Positions 41,637-49,993 of a DNA stretch of 64,000 nt are shown here, in pieces; position 1 is the stretch's first letter, and the number at the start of each line of letters is the position of its first letter. The stretch is from DASXVU01 sp963732855 (lineage in GTDB: Archaea; Thermoplasmatota; Thermoplasmata; Methanomassiliicoccales; UBA472): the NCBI GenBank assembly GCA_963732855.1, contig CAVTBB010000003.1, positions 186,001-250,000 of the forward strand, given 5' to 3'. The position numbers and the translations under genes are program-made. The notes under the pieces were generated by a model. The model searched no databases. It was given only the letters and a program-made list of their open reading frames with translations, and was not told where the DNA came from.

Positions 41637-42206
41637 ATGCCTTCAATGAACACACCGGCTTTGAATATGAAACCGAAGGTCGGGAATGGATGTCACATCT
41701 CGGAGCATGCGGTAATCATGGGGAATGTGGTTATTGGCGATAACGTGTTCATTGCACCAAATGCTACGATCAGGTGTGACGAGCCAGGTTCAAAGATCGT
41801 CATAGGTTCTGACTGCAATATCCAGGACAACGTGGTTATCCATAGTCTGACGAATAGTGAGGTCCAAATTGGTTCTGGCACATCAATAGGTCATGGTAGC
41901 ATCATCCATGGTCCCTGCGATATTGGCGAAAGATGTTTCATTGGTTTCGGTTCAGTGGTCTTCAAATGTGTCCTGGAGGATGATGTAATGGTTATGCATC
42001 GAGTCTTGGTGGAGGATGCAGTAATCCCAAAGAAAAGACTCGTCCCTTCGGGCACGATAGTCCAAGGGACCGAGGGCCATATGTTCGCCGAGGTTTGTTC
42101 CGAAATGGTGAGTTTCTCGAATAGGGTGAGAGACATCAACGTGAGATTGGCGAAAATCTATAATCAAAGGGGTGGTTCAAGAGGTCAAGAGACTGATGGC
42201 AATTGA
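41637..42206 (+). CDS. Gamma carbonic anhydrase
   Basis: 189 residues: hexapeptide repeats of a left-handed beta-helix with all the gamma-class landmarks. RCDE (Arg and Asp of the catalytic pair), NIQDN, VIHS, and GHGSIIHG supply the Arg, Asp, Gln and three His of the zinc/iron site. It should interconvert CO2 and bicarbonate. It lacks the long acidic loop of the Cam prototype and so belongs to the CamH-like shorter type. Its end overlaps the start of the winged-helix gene by about 10 bases. Confidence 0.87.
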   Translation: MPSMNTPALNMKPKVGNGCHISEHAVIMGNVVIGDNVFIAPNATIRCDEPGSKIVIGSDCNIQDNVVIHSLTNSEVQIGSGTSIGHGSIIHGPCDIGERCFIGFGSVVFKCVLEDDVMVMHRVLVEDAVIPKKRLVPSGTIVQGTEGHMFAEVCSEMVSFSNRVRDINVRLAKIYNQRGGSRGQETDGN

Positions 42207-42504
42207 TCATACAGTAAATCCTGAACCTTTTGACCTAGAAGATGAAATCAAATGGGTTCTTGGAGTGGACCGACGAATGCTGGTCATGAAGGAGGCCCAT
42301 GAGAATGGAGTCATACGGGCAACCCATCTGGCGGAGCTTACCGGAAGGTCGGTCCAGAATATCTGTCATGCCATTCATGAACTGGAGGGGGTTGGCCTAA
42401 TTGAATGCCTTACTCCAGAGAAGAGCAGCTGGAAGCGATATATCCTTACTGACATTGGAAAGAAAGTTTACGAAAGTCTCAGAGAGAGACATTATTTTGA
42501 TTGA
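42196..42504 (+). CDS. MarR-like winged-helix regulator
   Basis: 102 residues from ATG 42196 (an in-frame GTG at 42172 would add eight). The HTH reads GVIRATHLAELTGRSVQNICHAIHELEGVGLIECL, followed by a wing (KSSWKRYILTDIGKKV). It overlaps the carbonic anhydrase gene, so it may respond to CO2 status or simply be co-transcribed. Confidence 0.8.
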   Translation: MAIDHTVNPEPFDLEDEIKWVLGVDRRMLVMKEAHENGVIRATHLAELTGRSVQNICHAIHELEGVGLIECLTPEKSSWKRYILTDIGKKVYESLRERHYFD

Positions 42505-42727
42505 AATAACCATACCATAAGAGACACTCCTTAGCCATCTGGATAGCAGAATAGAGGCTTGATGGACCGGCGGGTTGCGTTCGAGGTTCGGCTTCAAGTT
42601 TTATCGGATCGGCGTGATCTTTGACCGGCTGAGAAGACCTTAAGACGTTCAATCTGAGTGACGCGAATCGCAAATTACCCAAAATAGTTAACATACTTAA
42701 TACAGGTTCAACTAACGCCGGTCGCCA

Positions 42728-44083
42728 ATGAGAAGCAGTAATAAGGTTCCACGATTTTCATTCTATTCTGGAGACCGAGCAGTACTTTTGCTAATTGCAG
42801 TCAGCTCCATAATCGATCTGTTGGTATCGATTTACTATCTTTCCCAAGGCACCTCCATCGTTTTCCAGAACATCTATTATTTCACCATCGTTCTTGCGGC
42901 ATACTGGTATCGGTGGCGGGGGGCCCTATTCTCTTGTGCCATGAGTCTGGCCTACCTTGCCCTGAGCATATTCTATGACCAAGAGCTAGGGATATTACTG
43001 CAGGCGACCATCAGGACCGTTCTTTTCATTTTGATCGCAATAGTCGTTGCGTACCTCTCTGCCAGACTGGAGGACGAGAAAGGTAGGTATCGTACCATAT
43101 TCTCGACCTCTAGGTCAGGGATGGTGGCAGTGAGGAGATCAGATGGTTCGATCGAGGTAGCAAACAATAAGTTTCTCGAGATCGCGGGGACCGAATCAAT
43201 AAAGGGAATGAACCTTAACACCCTCTTCACTGAGGGAGCTAACGCCAGATTTGAAGAACTCCTCAAGGGAACCGGGACCTTCGCTGACCTCGAGATGGAG
43301 TTGATCTCACGGTCAGGAGGGATCAAGCCCTGTCTGATATCCGGAAGCACGCTCAATTCGAATGAAATGGCCATGTCCGTGGTGGACATAACCGAGCGAA
43401 AGAAAGCTAAGGCAGCAATAGAAGAAGCAAACAGGAAGCTCAACATATTAAGCAGCATCACTCGACATGACACGAACAACATGTTGATGATACTTAGCGG
43501 GCAACTTCAGCTCCATCAGAGGACCATAGTGAACGATGACGAGAAGAAACGTGTGGATATGATGAGCGACCTCGTTGATTCGTTGAGCGAACATCTGGAA
43601 TTTACAGAAAACTACCGGAGACTTGGCATCAATTCACCGGAATGGCAGTTGGTCCGGAAAACTGGTGAAGAAGCGGCCGACCGGTTCGATCACAAGGATG
43701 TCACTCTAACGTTCGATGTTGGGGACATCGAGGTGATGGCCGATCCGATGCTCAAGAAGGTCTTCTACAACCTCATTGACAATTCGCTGAAACACGGTGG
43801 CGTGATCACCGATATCAAGATCTCGTCAGTGGTCAGCGAAAAGAATGCCGTGATCGTCTACGAGGACAATGGGATAGGCATACCTCAAGATAAAAAGGAA
43901 AAGATCTTTGAGGGTGGCCATGGGCGAAATCATGGACTTGGCCTCTACCTAATCAGAGAGATATTAAAGATTACGAACATCGAGATCAAAGAAACCGGGA
44001 CCCCGGGATCAGGTGTCAGGTTCGAGCTCACGGTCCCTCTCTGCGCCTTCCGATCGGGGTTGGGTGCTGCAACGAAACCATAG
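42728..44083 (+). CDS. Membrane-bound PAS histidine kinase
   Basis: 451 residues. Residues 1-115 contain about four membrane helices; 120-225 a PAS domain (YRTIFSTSRSGMVAVRRSDG); then the phosphorylation helix ITRHDTNNMLMILSG with His near 247; then the ATPase domain with N box NLIDNSLKHGG, G1 DNGIGIPQ and G2 GRNHGLGLYL. This RHD-N variant of the H box is typical of methanogen and Thermoplasmatota kinases. No response regulator gene is adjacent, so the partner is encoded elsewhere. Confidence 0.9.
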   Translation: MRSSNKVPRFSFYSGDRAVLLLIAVSSIIDLLVSIYYLSQGTSIVFQNIYYFTIVLAAYWYRWRGALFSCAMSLAYLALSIFYDQELGILLQATIRTVLFILIAIVVAYLSARLEDEKGRYRTIFSTSRSGMVAVRRSDGSIEVANNKFLEIAGTESIKGMNLNTLFTEGANARFEELLKGTGTFADLEMELISRSGGIKPCLISGSTLNSNEMAMSVVDITERKKAKAAIEEANRKLNILSSITRHDTNNMLMILSGQLQLHQRTIVNDDEKKRVDMMSDLVDSLSEHLEFTENYRRLGINSPEWQLVRKTGEEAADRFDHKDVTLTFDVGDIEVMADPMLKKVFYNLIDNSLKHGGVITDIKISSVVSEKNAVIVYEDNGIGIPQDKKEKIFEGGHGRNHGLGLYLIREILKITNIEIKETGTPGSGVRFELTVPLCAFRSGLGAATKP

Positions 44084-44089
44084 GATTTC

Positions 44090-44779
44090 TTAACCGCCAA
44101 GAACCACGCTGATTCCAACGATCGCAGCTCCCAAGGTCACCAGTGTAATCCCGAACAGCGTTTTTCGGATATTGGTGTGTTTTGCCCATGTGTATCCCAC
44201 TATGAAAAGAACAAGGAACGCGATGATATTAGACATGACCACCGCCGTGTGGGGGGGCTCAATCAGCCATAGGGGTACGACGACGACCAACGTCGATAGT
44301 AGCATTGCGAAGAAAACCTGGAAGGCACCGAAGATATCCTCCCGGGCGATTCCGATGAATTTGGGTTGGCGCGTGTAACTTGCACCGTTCGAACGGCGCT
44401 GTGCGTGCAATACTAGACGGTATACGGATTTTTGGTCCTCTGCGTCCAAGGTGCCGACCAAGGAATCCTCCAGATCCTCTTGGATGGTGGCCAATGCCTC
44501 AGATTCGTCTTTTGCGGAACTGATCTTGCTGGCAATCCGCGTATACCGGTGCTTCTGGAAAACAATAACCAGTATATACAGAATGGCATCGATTATGCCC
44601 CATGCTACACCTGCACCCAACGAGGTGGTTACCATCAGCTCTATGTCCAAAGTGCCTGCGCCTGTGATGACCCGGACGGCGCTGGTAATTGTCAGCGCTA
44701 TCACCAGACCGTACAGAATCTCAACTAGCCGTTCTTGGGGATATAGGTAATCCGTTGGACGCCTGATGATGAAATGCAT
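44090..44779 (-). CDS. VIT1/CCC1-like membrane protein
   Basis: 229 residues with five predicted helices. The first (YPQERLVEILYGLVIALTITSAV) resembles the opening of VIT-family Fe/Mn transporters. A long cytoplasmic charged loop separates helices 2 and 3, and the last three are EDIFGAFQVFFAMLLSTLVVVV and following. A metal transport role is only suggested. The ATG at 44779 with GGATGAG upstream is preferred to the TTG at 44803. Confidence 0.72.
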   Translation of the reverse strand: MHFIIRRPTDYLYPQERLVEILYGLVIALTITSAVRVITGAGTLDIELMVTTSLGAGVAWGIIDAILYILVIVFQKHRYTRIASKISSAKDESEALATIQEDLEDSLVGTLDAEDQKSVYRLVLHAQRRSNGASYTRQPKFIGIAREDIFGAFQVFFAMLLSTLVVVVPLWLIEPPHTAVVMSNIIAFLVLFIVGYTWAKHTNIRKTLFGITLVTLGAAIVGISVVLGG

Positions 44780-45070
44780 CTCATCCACTAATCTAATGTT
44801 CAATCAATAAGCGTTTCTTAGGATCTGTGCATATAATCGCAATACAATCAATTTCGAATGGCCTATTGCCGAAATCAACTCCGCCTCTGCCAGTTTCCAA
44901 ATGGATACCCTAGCTAGACGACCCTTCGCTAATTCCCTTCTTTGTGATACGAACATGTGGCTAACGGCTCGAAAGCTACAGATCAATCAGGACAGCGATA
45001 GGTTATCGTATTGAACCAAGCCAGGATTGTTTCAATATGGCCATTTCGGACCATTTTTTGGACCCAGTCT

Positions 45071-45293
45071 ATGATCAGAATCCTCTGCGTCGATTATGAA
45101 GGTGCGTTGCTCACTACCGTAACCAATCCTGGAAGATATGGATAGGAGAACTTTCAAGGTTATGGCAAAGTTCGTGGTCCGGGAATATTCCTGAGCCGAG
45201 AGATCCTGGACATCACGGGATGACGGTCATATGAAAAGGGGGAGAGGGGAAGGTGTAAAGTTTGAGATGTTCGATTCCAAGGGTTCTTTCTAG
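45071..45293 (+). pseudogene. Relic of a receiver-PAS histidine kinase gene
   Basis: A start resembling a receiver domain (MIRILCVDYEGALLTTV, where the family has MIRILCVDDE) reaches a stop after 24 codons. Some 30 bases later come pieces matching the C-terminus of a histidine kinase: GPGIFLSREILDITG, then GMTVI, then in another frame GEGVKFEMFDSKGSF and a stop at 45291-45293. The body of the gene is missing. The sequence parallels the intact kinase upstream (GLGLYLIREILKITN). The flanks 44780-45070 and 45294-45435 hold no recognisable gene. Confidence 0.6.
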
Positions 45294-45435
45294 GAATGAG
45301 AAACACTTCAACTGATTGGTGAAACCTATTCCAAAAAGCCCAACGATTAAGGATAAATGATTGCCAGGCGGACCGTGTCTAGGTAGGTCGAGACGGCGAT
45401 GCACATTATCAATTCATGTCGCGCATCCGAGAGAA

Positions 45436-45445
45436 TTCATATACC
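45436..45445 (+). promoter_or_regulatory. TATA box of the hemerythrin gene
   Basis: TTCATATACC, centred about 25 bases before the ATG at 45466, predicting a leaderless message. Confidence 0.5.
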
Positions 45446-45465
45446 ATTCTGACGAAACTCGGTAC

Positions 45466-45873
45466 ATGGCGATAATGACCTGGTCTGAAGCCTTGAGCGT
45501 CAACATCAAGGAGATAGATGATCAGCACAAGAAGCTGGTCAGCATGGTGAACCAGCTTCACGCAGCGATGCTAAAGGGAGAAGGAAAAACCGTTATTGGC
45601 CCGATCCTCTCCGAGCTGACCGCTTATACTGTTTACCACTTCACGACCGAGGAAGGATACATGGAAAAGTATGCGTATCCCAGCCTGCAGACCCACCGGC
45701 TGGAGCATCATCGCTTCGTCCAGAAGGCTGGGGATTTCAAATCCTCCTACGATGATGGTAAGCTCGGCCTATCGAACGAGGTCATGCATTTCTTGGCTGA
45801 TTGGTTGAAAGATCATATTCTGGGAACAGACAAGAAGTTCGGTCCATTCTTTAACAGCAAAGGACTTTATTGA
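45466..45873 (+). CDS. Bacteriohemerythrin
   Basis: 135 residues, a four-helix bundle with the diiron ligands: IDDQHKKLV, YTVYHFTTEEGYM, HRLEHHRFV and LKDHILGTDKKF. This matches single-domain hemerythrins (H-HxxxE-HxxxH-HxxxxD). It binds O2 reversibly and in anaerobes or microaerophiles is thought to store or scavenge oxygen. The start at 45466 fits the TATA spacing; Met4 at 45475 is an alternative. Confidence 0.93.
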   Translation: MAIMTWSEALSVNIKEIDDQHKKLVSMVNQLHAAMLKGEGKTVIGPILSELTAYTVYHFTTEEGYMEKYAYPSLQTHRLEHHRFVQKAGDFKSSYDDGKLGLSNEVMHFLADWLKDHILGTDKKFGPFFNSKGLY

Positions 45874-45967
45874 CCAAAATGAGATGTTCCAATAAGACAG
45901 TTCACTGGTCGATCTGACAGAGAGAGGCCGCTTCATCGATCTAACATGAGTCGCCCTTCTCTGTAGA

Positions 45968-45980
45968 TTTTTTATATATC
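45968..45980 (+). promoter_or_regulatory. TATA box of the acyl-CoA synthetase gene
   Basis: TTTTTTATATATC, about 45 bases before the ATG at 46020. The short leader carries GGTGA. Confidence 0.55.
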
Positions 45981-46019
45981 CAATGACCGTTGCGTCCCAC
46001 ACATTCTGGTGAGACCAAC

Positions 46020-47738
46020 ATGGATGAGACCCTTCCCGCCGAGAATCCTGGAAACCTACAGGACTATCCCTCTACCTACAAGGGGTTCGACTGGAAGTCC
46101 TTCGACAAGGAATTTGACTGGTCTAGGGGAGGACCGTACAATATTGCGGCAGAGGCGATCGACCGTCATGGCCGAGGTAAGAGAAGGGACAAGGTGGCTT
46201 TGTACTCGGTCAACGCGAAATATGACCTGAGATCGCACACTTTTGGCGAGATGTCCGAACAGTCAAGCCGATTCGCCGACGGGCTGACCAAGCTGGGAGC
46301 GGCCAAGGGGGATCGCATCTTCGTCTATTTGGACAGAACACCGCAGCTGTTTGTCGCCATTCTCGGAATCATAAAGATGGGCGGCATAGCCGGGCCTCTG
46401 TTCTCCGCATTGGGACCTGAGGCTACCATGGACCGGGTCAGGGACAGCGGTTCCAAGATCATGGTCACCTCTCCATACCTCTTCGAACGAATCCGACCGA
46501 TAATGGAGAGACTCACAGAGATTGAGAAATACATCATAGTGGGTGACAACTCCGAGCTGGGCAATGAGACGGTGAATTACGATGACGTCCTTGCATCGGG
46601 TGATCCAGGATTCAAGGCAGTAGAGATGAGCCCAGAAGATCCGTACATAATTCATTACACGTCCGGTTCGACTGGTAAACCGAAGGGGATCCTGCTTGGC
46701 CATAAGGCCATGGTGCACCAGCTGGTCGGTTGCCGGTATGTGGTGGACCTGAAGGACGAGGATATCTATTGGTGCACCGCGGACCCGGGCTGGGTAACGG
46801 GAACTTCGATAGGGATTTTGGGACCTTGGTATTTGGGAACGACCATAATCTCCTATGAGGGAAGGTTCGACGCCCAGACCTGGTACTCGATCCTTGAAAA
46901 ACTGAAGGTGACCGTTTGGTTCACGGCCCCCACGGCGTTGAGGATGTTAGCTAGGGCAGGGGACGACCTTGTCCGGGCTTTCGACCTACGCAGACTGCGC
47001 CATGTCTGCTCGGCGGGTGAGCCGCTGAACCCTGAGGTAATCAGATGGGCCATGCGGGTCATGGGCAAGCGTATCCACGACAATTGGTGGCAGACGGAGA
47101 CCGGCGCGCCGTGCATATCCAATTTCAAGTGCATGAAGATCAAACCCGGCTCGATGGGCAAGCCAGTTCCCGGAATAGTGGCGGCGATCGTGGATGAGAA
47201 AGGACAGAAGGTCCCGCCGAAAACGGAGGGATTCCTGGCACTGAAGCCTGGATGGCCAGCCATGATGGTTGGGATCTGGGGGAACGTGGAAAGATACCGG
47301 GAATACTACCGTATCCCTGGCTGGTACATCAGCGGAGATCAGGCATATCAGGATGAGGACGGATATTTCTGGTTCCTAGGCCGGGCGGACGACGTCATAA
47401 AGACATCTGGAGAAAGGTTGGGACCGTTCGAGGTCGAATCGGCGTTGATCGAACACCCTGCGGTGGCGGAGTCGGCGGTCGTCGGAAAGCCCGATGAGCT
47501 CAGGGGAGAGATAGTCAAGGCGTTCATCGTTCTCAGGCCGGGACGCAAGCCTTCCGATGAGCTGAAGGATGACATCACCCAGTTCGTGAGGACGCGCCTA
47601 GCCTATTACGCATATCCCAGAGAGATCGAGTTCGTGCCGTCCCTGCCGAAGACCAGGTCCGGCAAGATCATGCGTCGGGTGCTGAAAGCGAAGGAGCATG
47701 GCCATCCCGTTGGGGATCTGTCCACACTCGAAGAGTGA
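46020..47738 (+). CDS. AMP-forming acyl-CoA synthetase, acetyl-CoA synthetase-like
   Basis: 572 residues of the ANL adenylate-forming superfamily. The phosphate loop IIHYTSGSTGKPKG, WCTADPGWVTG, DNWWQTETGAP, the hinge-side GWYISGDQA and RADDVIKTSGERLG, and the catalytic-lysine segment TRSGKIMRRV near the C-terminus are present. The WWQTETG and TADPGWVTG forms are those of acetyl-, propionyl- or butyryl-CoA synthetases of the Bacillus AcsA size class. It activates a short-chain acid to its CoA ester at the cost of ATP to AMP. GGTGA lies 8 bases before the ATG; 45990 is an unlikely earlier start. Confidence 0.92.
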   Translation: MDETLPAENPGNLQDYPSTYKGFDWKSFDKEFDWSRGGPYNIAAEAIDRHGRGKRRDKVALYSVNAKYDLRSHTFGEMSEQSSRFADGLTKLGAAKGDRIFVYLDRTPQLFVAILGIIKMGGIAGPLFSALGPEATMDRVRDSGSKIMVTSPYLFERIRPIMERLTEIEKYIIVGDNSELGNETVNYDDVLASGDPGFKAVEMSPEDPYIIHYTSGSTGKPKGILLGHKAMVHQLVGCRYVVDLKDEDIYWCTADPGWVTGTSIGILGPWYLGTTIISYEGRFDAQTWYSILEKLKVTVWFTAPTALRMLARAGDDLVRAFDLRRLRHVCSAGEPLNPEVIRWAMRVMGKRIHDNWWQTETGAPCISNFKCMKIKPGSMGKPVPGIVAAIVDEKGQKVPPKTEGFLALKPGWPAMMVGIWGNVERYREYYRIPGWYISGDQAYQDEDGYFWFLGRADDVIKTSGERLGPFEVESALIEHPAVAESAVVGKPDELRGEIVKAFIVLRPGRKPSDELKDDITQFVRTRLAYYAYPREIEFVPSLPKTRSGKIMRRVLKAKEHGHPVGDLSTLEE

Positions 47739-47981
47739 TCGCCGAAATCCCTGAACTCTATGGTCATGGATGCCCCGTTCGAAAGCGGGCATTGCTTTCC
47801 ATTCTGTATCTGGCCATTTGAAAAACCGCTCATTCTTGAACCCGCAGATTGAATTTTCGGCTTTTTGGCACTGTTTTGAGCCTTCGATCTCAACCATCAC
47901 ATGGACGCGGGGATAAATCACCCGTCAGGAGTGACGAATGATATAGGCGCAGAAAGGCGTCGAGTAAGGAGATGTCAGAGA

Positions 47982-48470
47982 ATGAAGCTCATATCAAGGA
48001 ATGAAAGGAAGCAGGAAGTGAACCACTTGGATTGGATGTTTGCGCTGCCACTTGCGCTGGCTTTGACGATGCACGGTCTGATCCACCTAATGTACGTTTA
48101 TTGGACCGGCTCCGGGGTTGACCTCGGGTTCAATGGTTCTTCGTGGTTGCCCAGCGGTACATCGGAGGCGGCCATCTATGGTCTGGTATCGATCGTCATA
48201 GTCGGAAACTGTCTGGGCGCGCTCGGACTGTTGCGGATCCCGATATTGAGGGAGAATGCCGTACGGCTCGTGATCGTGGGAAACGCGGCATCCCTGGTTG
48301 TGTTCGCGGTCATGCTTCCTGGATTGGCCCCGAACGTGGATGCGCACATCTATGGGATCGCAACGAGCATTATGTTGCTATTCGGCGCAATGTACCATGC
48401 AAAGTTGGCGAGCGCTCTCGGCAAGGTCCTCCCCAAGGTCCTGACGAAGAGATTGGGGATGCAAGCATGA
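47982..48470 (+). CDS. Small four-helix membrane protein coupled to flavodoxin
   Basis: 162 residues with four predicted membrane helices (MFALPLALALTMHGLIHLMYV; AAIYGLVSIVIVGNCLGALGLL; LVIVGNAASLVVFAVMLPGL; and IYGIATSIMLLFGAMYHA). The first contains HGLIH, a His pair that could hold haem or metal. No family is recognised with confidence. It ends in ATGA overlapping the flavodoxin start, which suggests a shared redox or transport role. GGAG precedes the ATG. Confidence 0.72.
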   Translation: MKLISRNERKQEVNHLDWMFALPLALALTMHGLIHLMYVYWTGSGVDLGFNGSSWLPSGTSEAAIYGLVSIVIVGNCLGALGLLRIPILRENAVRLVIVGNAASLVVFAVMLPGLAPNVDAHIYGIATSIMLLFGAMYHAKLASALGKVLPKVLTKRLGMQA

Positions 48471-48943
48471 ACGGGGTCATCGCATACGACAGCATACTGG
48501 GCAACACCAGGAAAGTGGCCGAGCAGATGGCGCTTGAACTGAAGGCTGAAGGTCATGAGGTACGCCTGATCAATCTGGCCCGGGAGGATGCCTCTGATGT
48601 CAAAGGCGACTTCCTCATGGTCGGTTCGCCCAACCGGATGAGGCGGATCAGTTCCATGGCCAAGCGCTTCATCAGACGTGTTGACGAGGACGAATGGAAA
48701 GGCAAGAAGGTCGTGGTATTCGATACTGTGATGCAGGTGCTCGATGACCCGAGCAAGACCGAGAAGCAGATTGCGAAGGCGCGCAAGTGGGCATATGAGG
48801 GAGCGGCACCGAAGATGAGCAAGAAACTGGGAAAGAAGGGCATAGAGTGCGCCAGTGTATGGCACTTCGAGGTCTCCGGGCTGAAGGACCCGCTGGTCAA
48901 AGGTTGGGAAGATAAAGTGCAGGCTTACCTGGCCACCTTATAA
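48467..48943 (+). CDS. Flavodoxin-like protein
   Basis: 158 residues with a flavodoxin fold: the FMN phosphate loop (AYDSILGNTRKVAEQMA), FLMVGSPNRMRRISSMAKRFIRR and VVVFDTVMQV. The loop lacks the classical T/S-x-T-G-N-T and reads SILGNT, as in several archaeal flavodoxin-family proteins. It would carry electrons or act as a flavin-dependent oxidoreductase. Coupled by ATGA overlap to the membrane protein upstream. Confidence 0.88.
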   Translation: MNGVIAYDSILGNTRKVAEQMALELKAEGHEVRLINLAREDASDVKGDFLMVGSPNRMRRISSMAKRFIRRVDEDEWKGKKVVVFDTVMQVLDDPSKTEKQIAKARKWAYEGAAPKMSKKLGKKGIECASVWHFEVSGLKDPLVKGWEDKVQAYLATL

Positions 48944-48958
48944 CAGGAAACGCTTTCC

Positions 48959-49882
48959 TTATTCTTTAAGCAGGGGAAGCATCCTCTCCCTCCAGGTATC
49001 GAATTCCCAGGCGGTGATGACAACGTTTGGGATGACCTTCGTGACCCGCGGGTCCTTGTATAGAATGTCCATCGTCTCGAACAGGGAAGACATCATCCGG
49101 TGATTGGTGGCCACCGAGATCATGTCGGGAATGTTGCAATAACTTCGGAAAAAGAGCACACTTGCGGGGAACCTTTGCATGAGCTCGACACCCAGGATGT
49201 TGCGGTCCACACCTTCCCTGGTAAAGACGTGGACCACGGAATTGACCGTACGGGCGTAGGTGGGGTTCACCTTGAGGATCAGTTCCACGCTCCCTTCCTC
49301 GATCATGCGGTCCAGCCGCTGCCTCACCGTTCTACCGGTGGCCCCTATCTCCTCCCCCACCTGGGCATACGGCTTGCGTGCATCGTCCTTCAGGGATGCG
49401 ATTATCCTAAGGTCCAGTGAGGACAGCATGATCTCCGGTGCGAGGGGCTCGGCCGGACGGACCTCTCCGACCCGCCCAAGCGAGTCGATTGCCATAGTGG
49501 CGTCCTTCATTGAGCAGGTCCTTACGACGAAATCACGGAAACTGTCCATTTCCACCGGTCTACGTAGGAGGCCGGAAACGTACATCACGTTCCCCGAGCA
49601 CAGCATCACGTACCCGATAGAACTGTTCTTGGCCAGATCGGCGACCACCTGATGCATAGGCTTTTCTCCCTCCATTCGGCCGAAAATAAACACGCTTGTG
49701 GCGTTGAGATAATTGCTCGGGATCGCCGCCCCGGTGCCTACCAGTATCCCTGCTTCCAGCAAGGCCTGCATACGCTTGTGCACCGCCTGAAGCGATGTCC
49801 CCATGCGTTCCGCGAGCTCCCGCAGCGGCATCCTCGGATCCCGGAGCAGCAGGTGATACAGGTGCACATCGAACTCATCCAT
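48959..49882 (-). CDS. Double-HTH Lrp/AsnC-type regulator
   Basis: 307 residues with two AsnC-type HTH units: residues 1-45 (FDVHLYHLLLRDPRMPLRELAERMGTSLQAVHKRMQ) and about 155-200 (LDLRIIASLKDDARKPYAQVGEEIGATGRTVRQRLD). Each is followed by a RAM-like alpha/beta part. Such tandem proteins are archaeal and likely bind DNA as compact dimers. Transcribed convergently with the flavodoxin gene. No ligand is predictable. Confidence 0.85.
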   Translation of the reverse strand: MDEFDVHLYHLLLRDPRMPLRELAERMGTSLQAVHKRMQALLEAGILVGTGAAIPSNYLNATSVFIFGRMEGEKPMHQVVADLAKNSSIGYVMLCSGNVMYVSGLLRRPVEMDSFRDFVVRTCSMKDATMAIDSLGRVGEVRPAEPLAPEIMLSSLDLRIIASLKDDARKPYAQVGEEIGATGRTVRQRLDRMIEEGSVELILKVNPTYARTVNSVVHVFTREGVDRNILGVELMQRFPASVLFFRSYCNIPDMISVATNHRMMSSLFETMDILYKDPRVTKVIPNVVITAWEFDTWRERMLPLLKE

Positions 49883-49993
49883 GCACTACCGGATAAGCAG
49901 ATCCGTGCTAATGAAATGTCGGGCACCTGGAGTTAACTTACAATGCTCGAGCGGGCGGCCACACAAGCAACCAACCAGCATTTTCGAGATCGC

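Noticed and set aside
48143..48466. An upstream extension of the flavodoxin frame
   Set aside because: This part runs through the membrane-protein gene and lacks flavodoxin features; the fold begins at the ATG at 48467.
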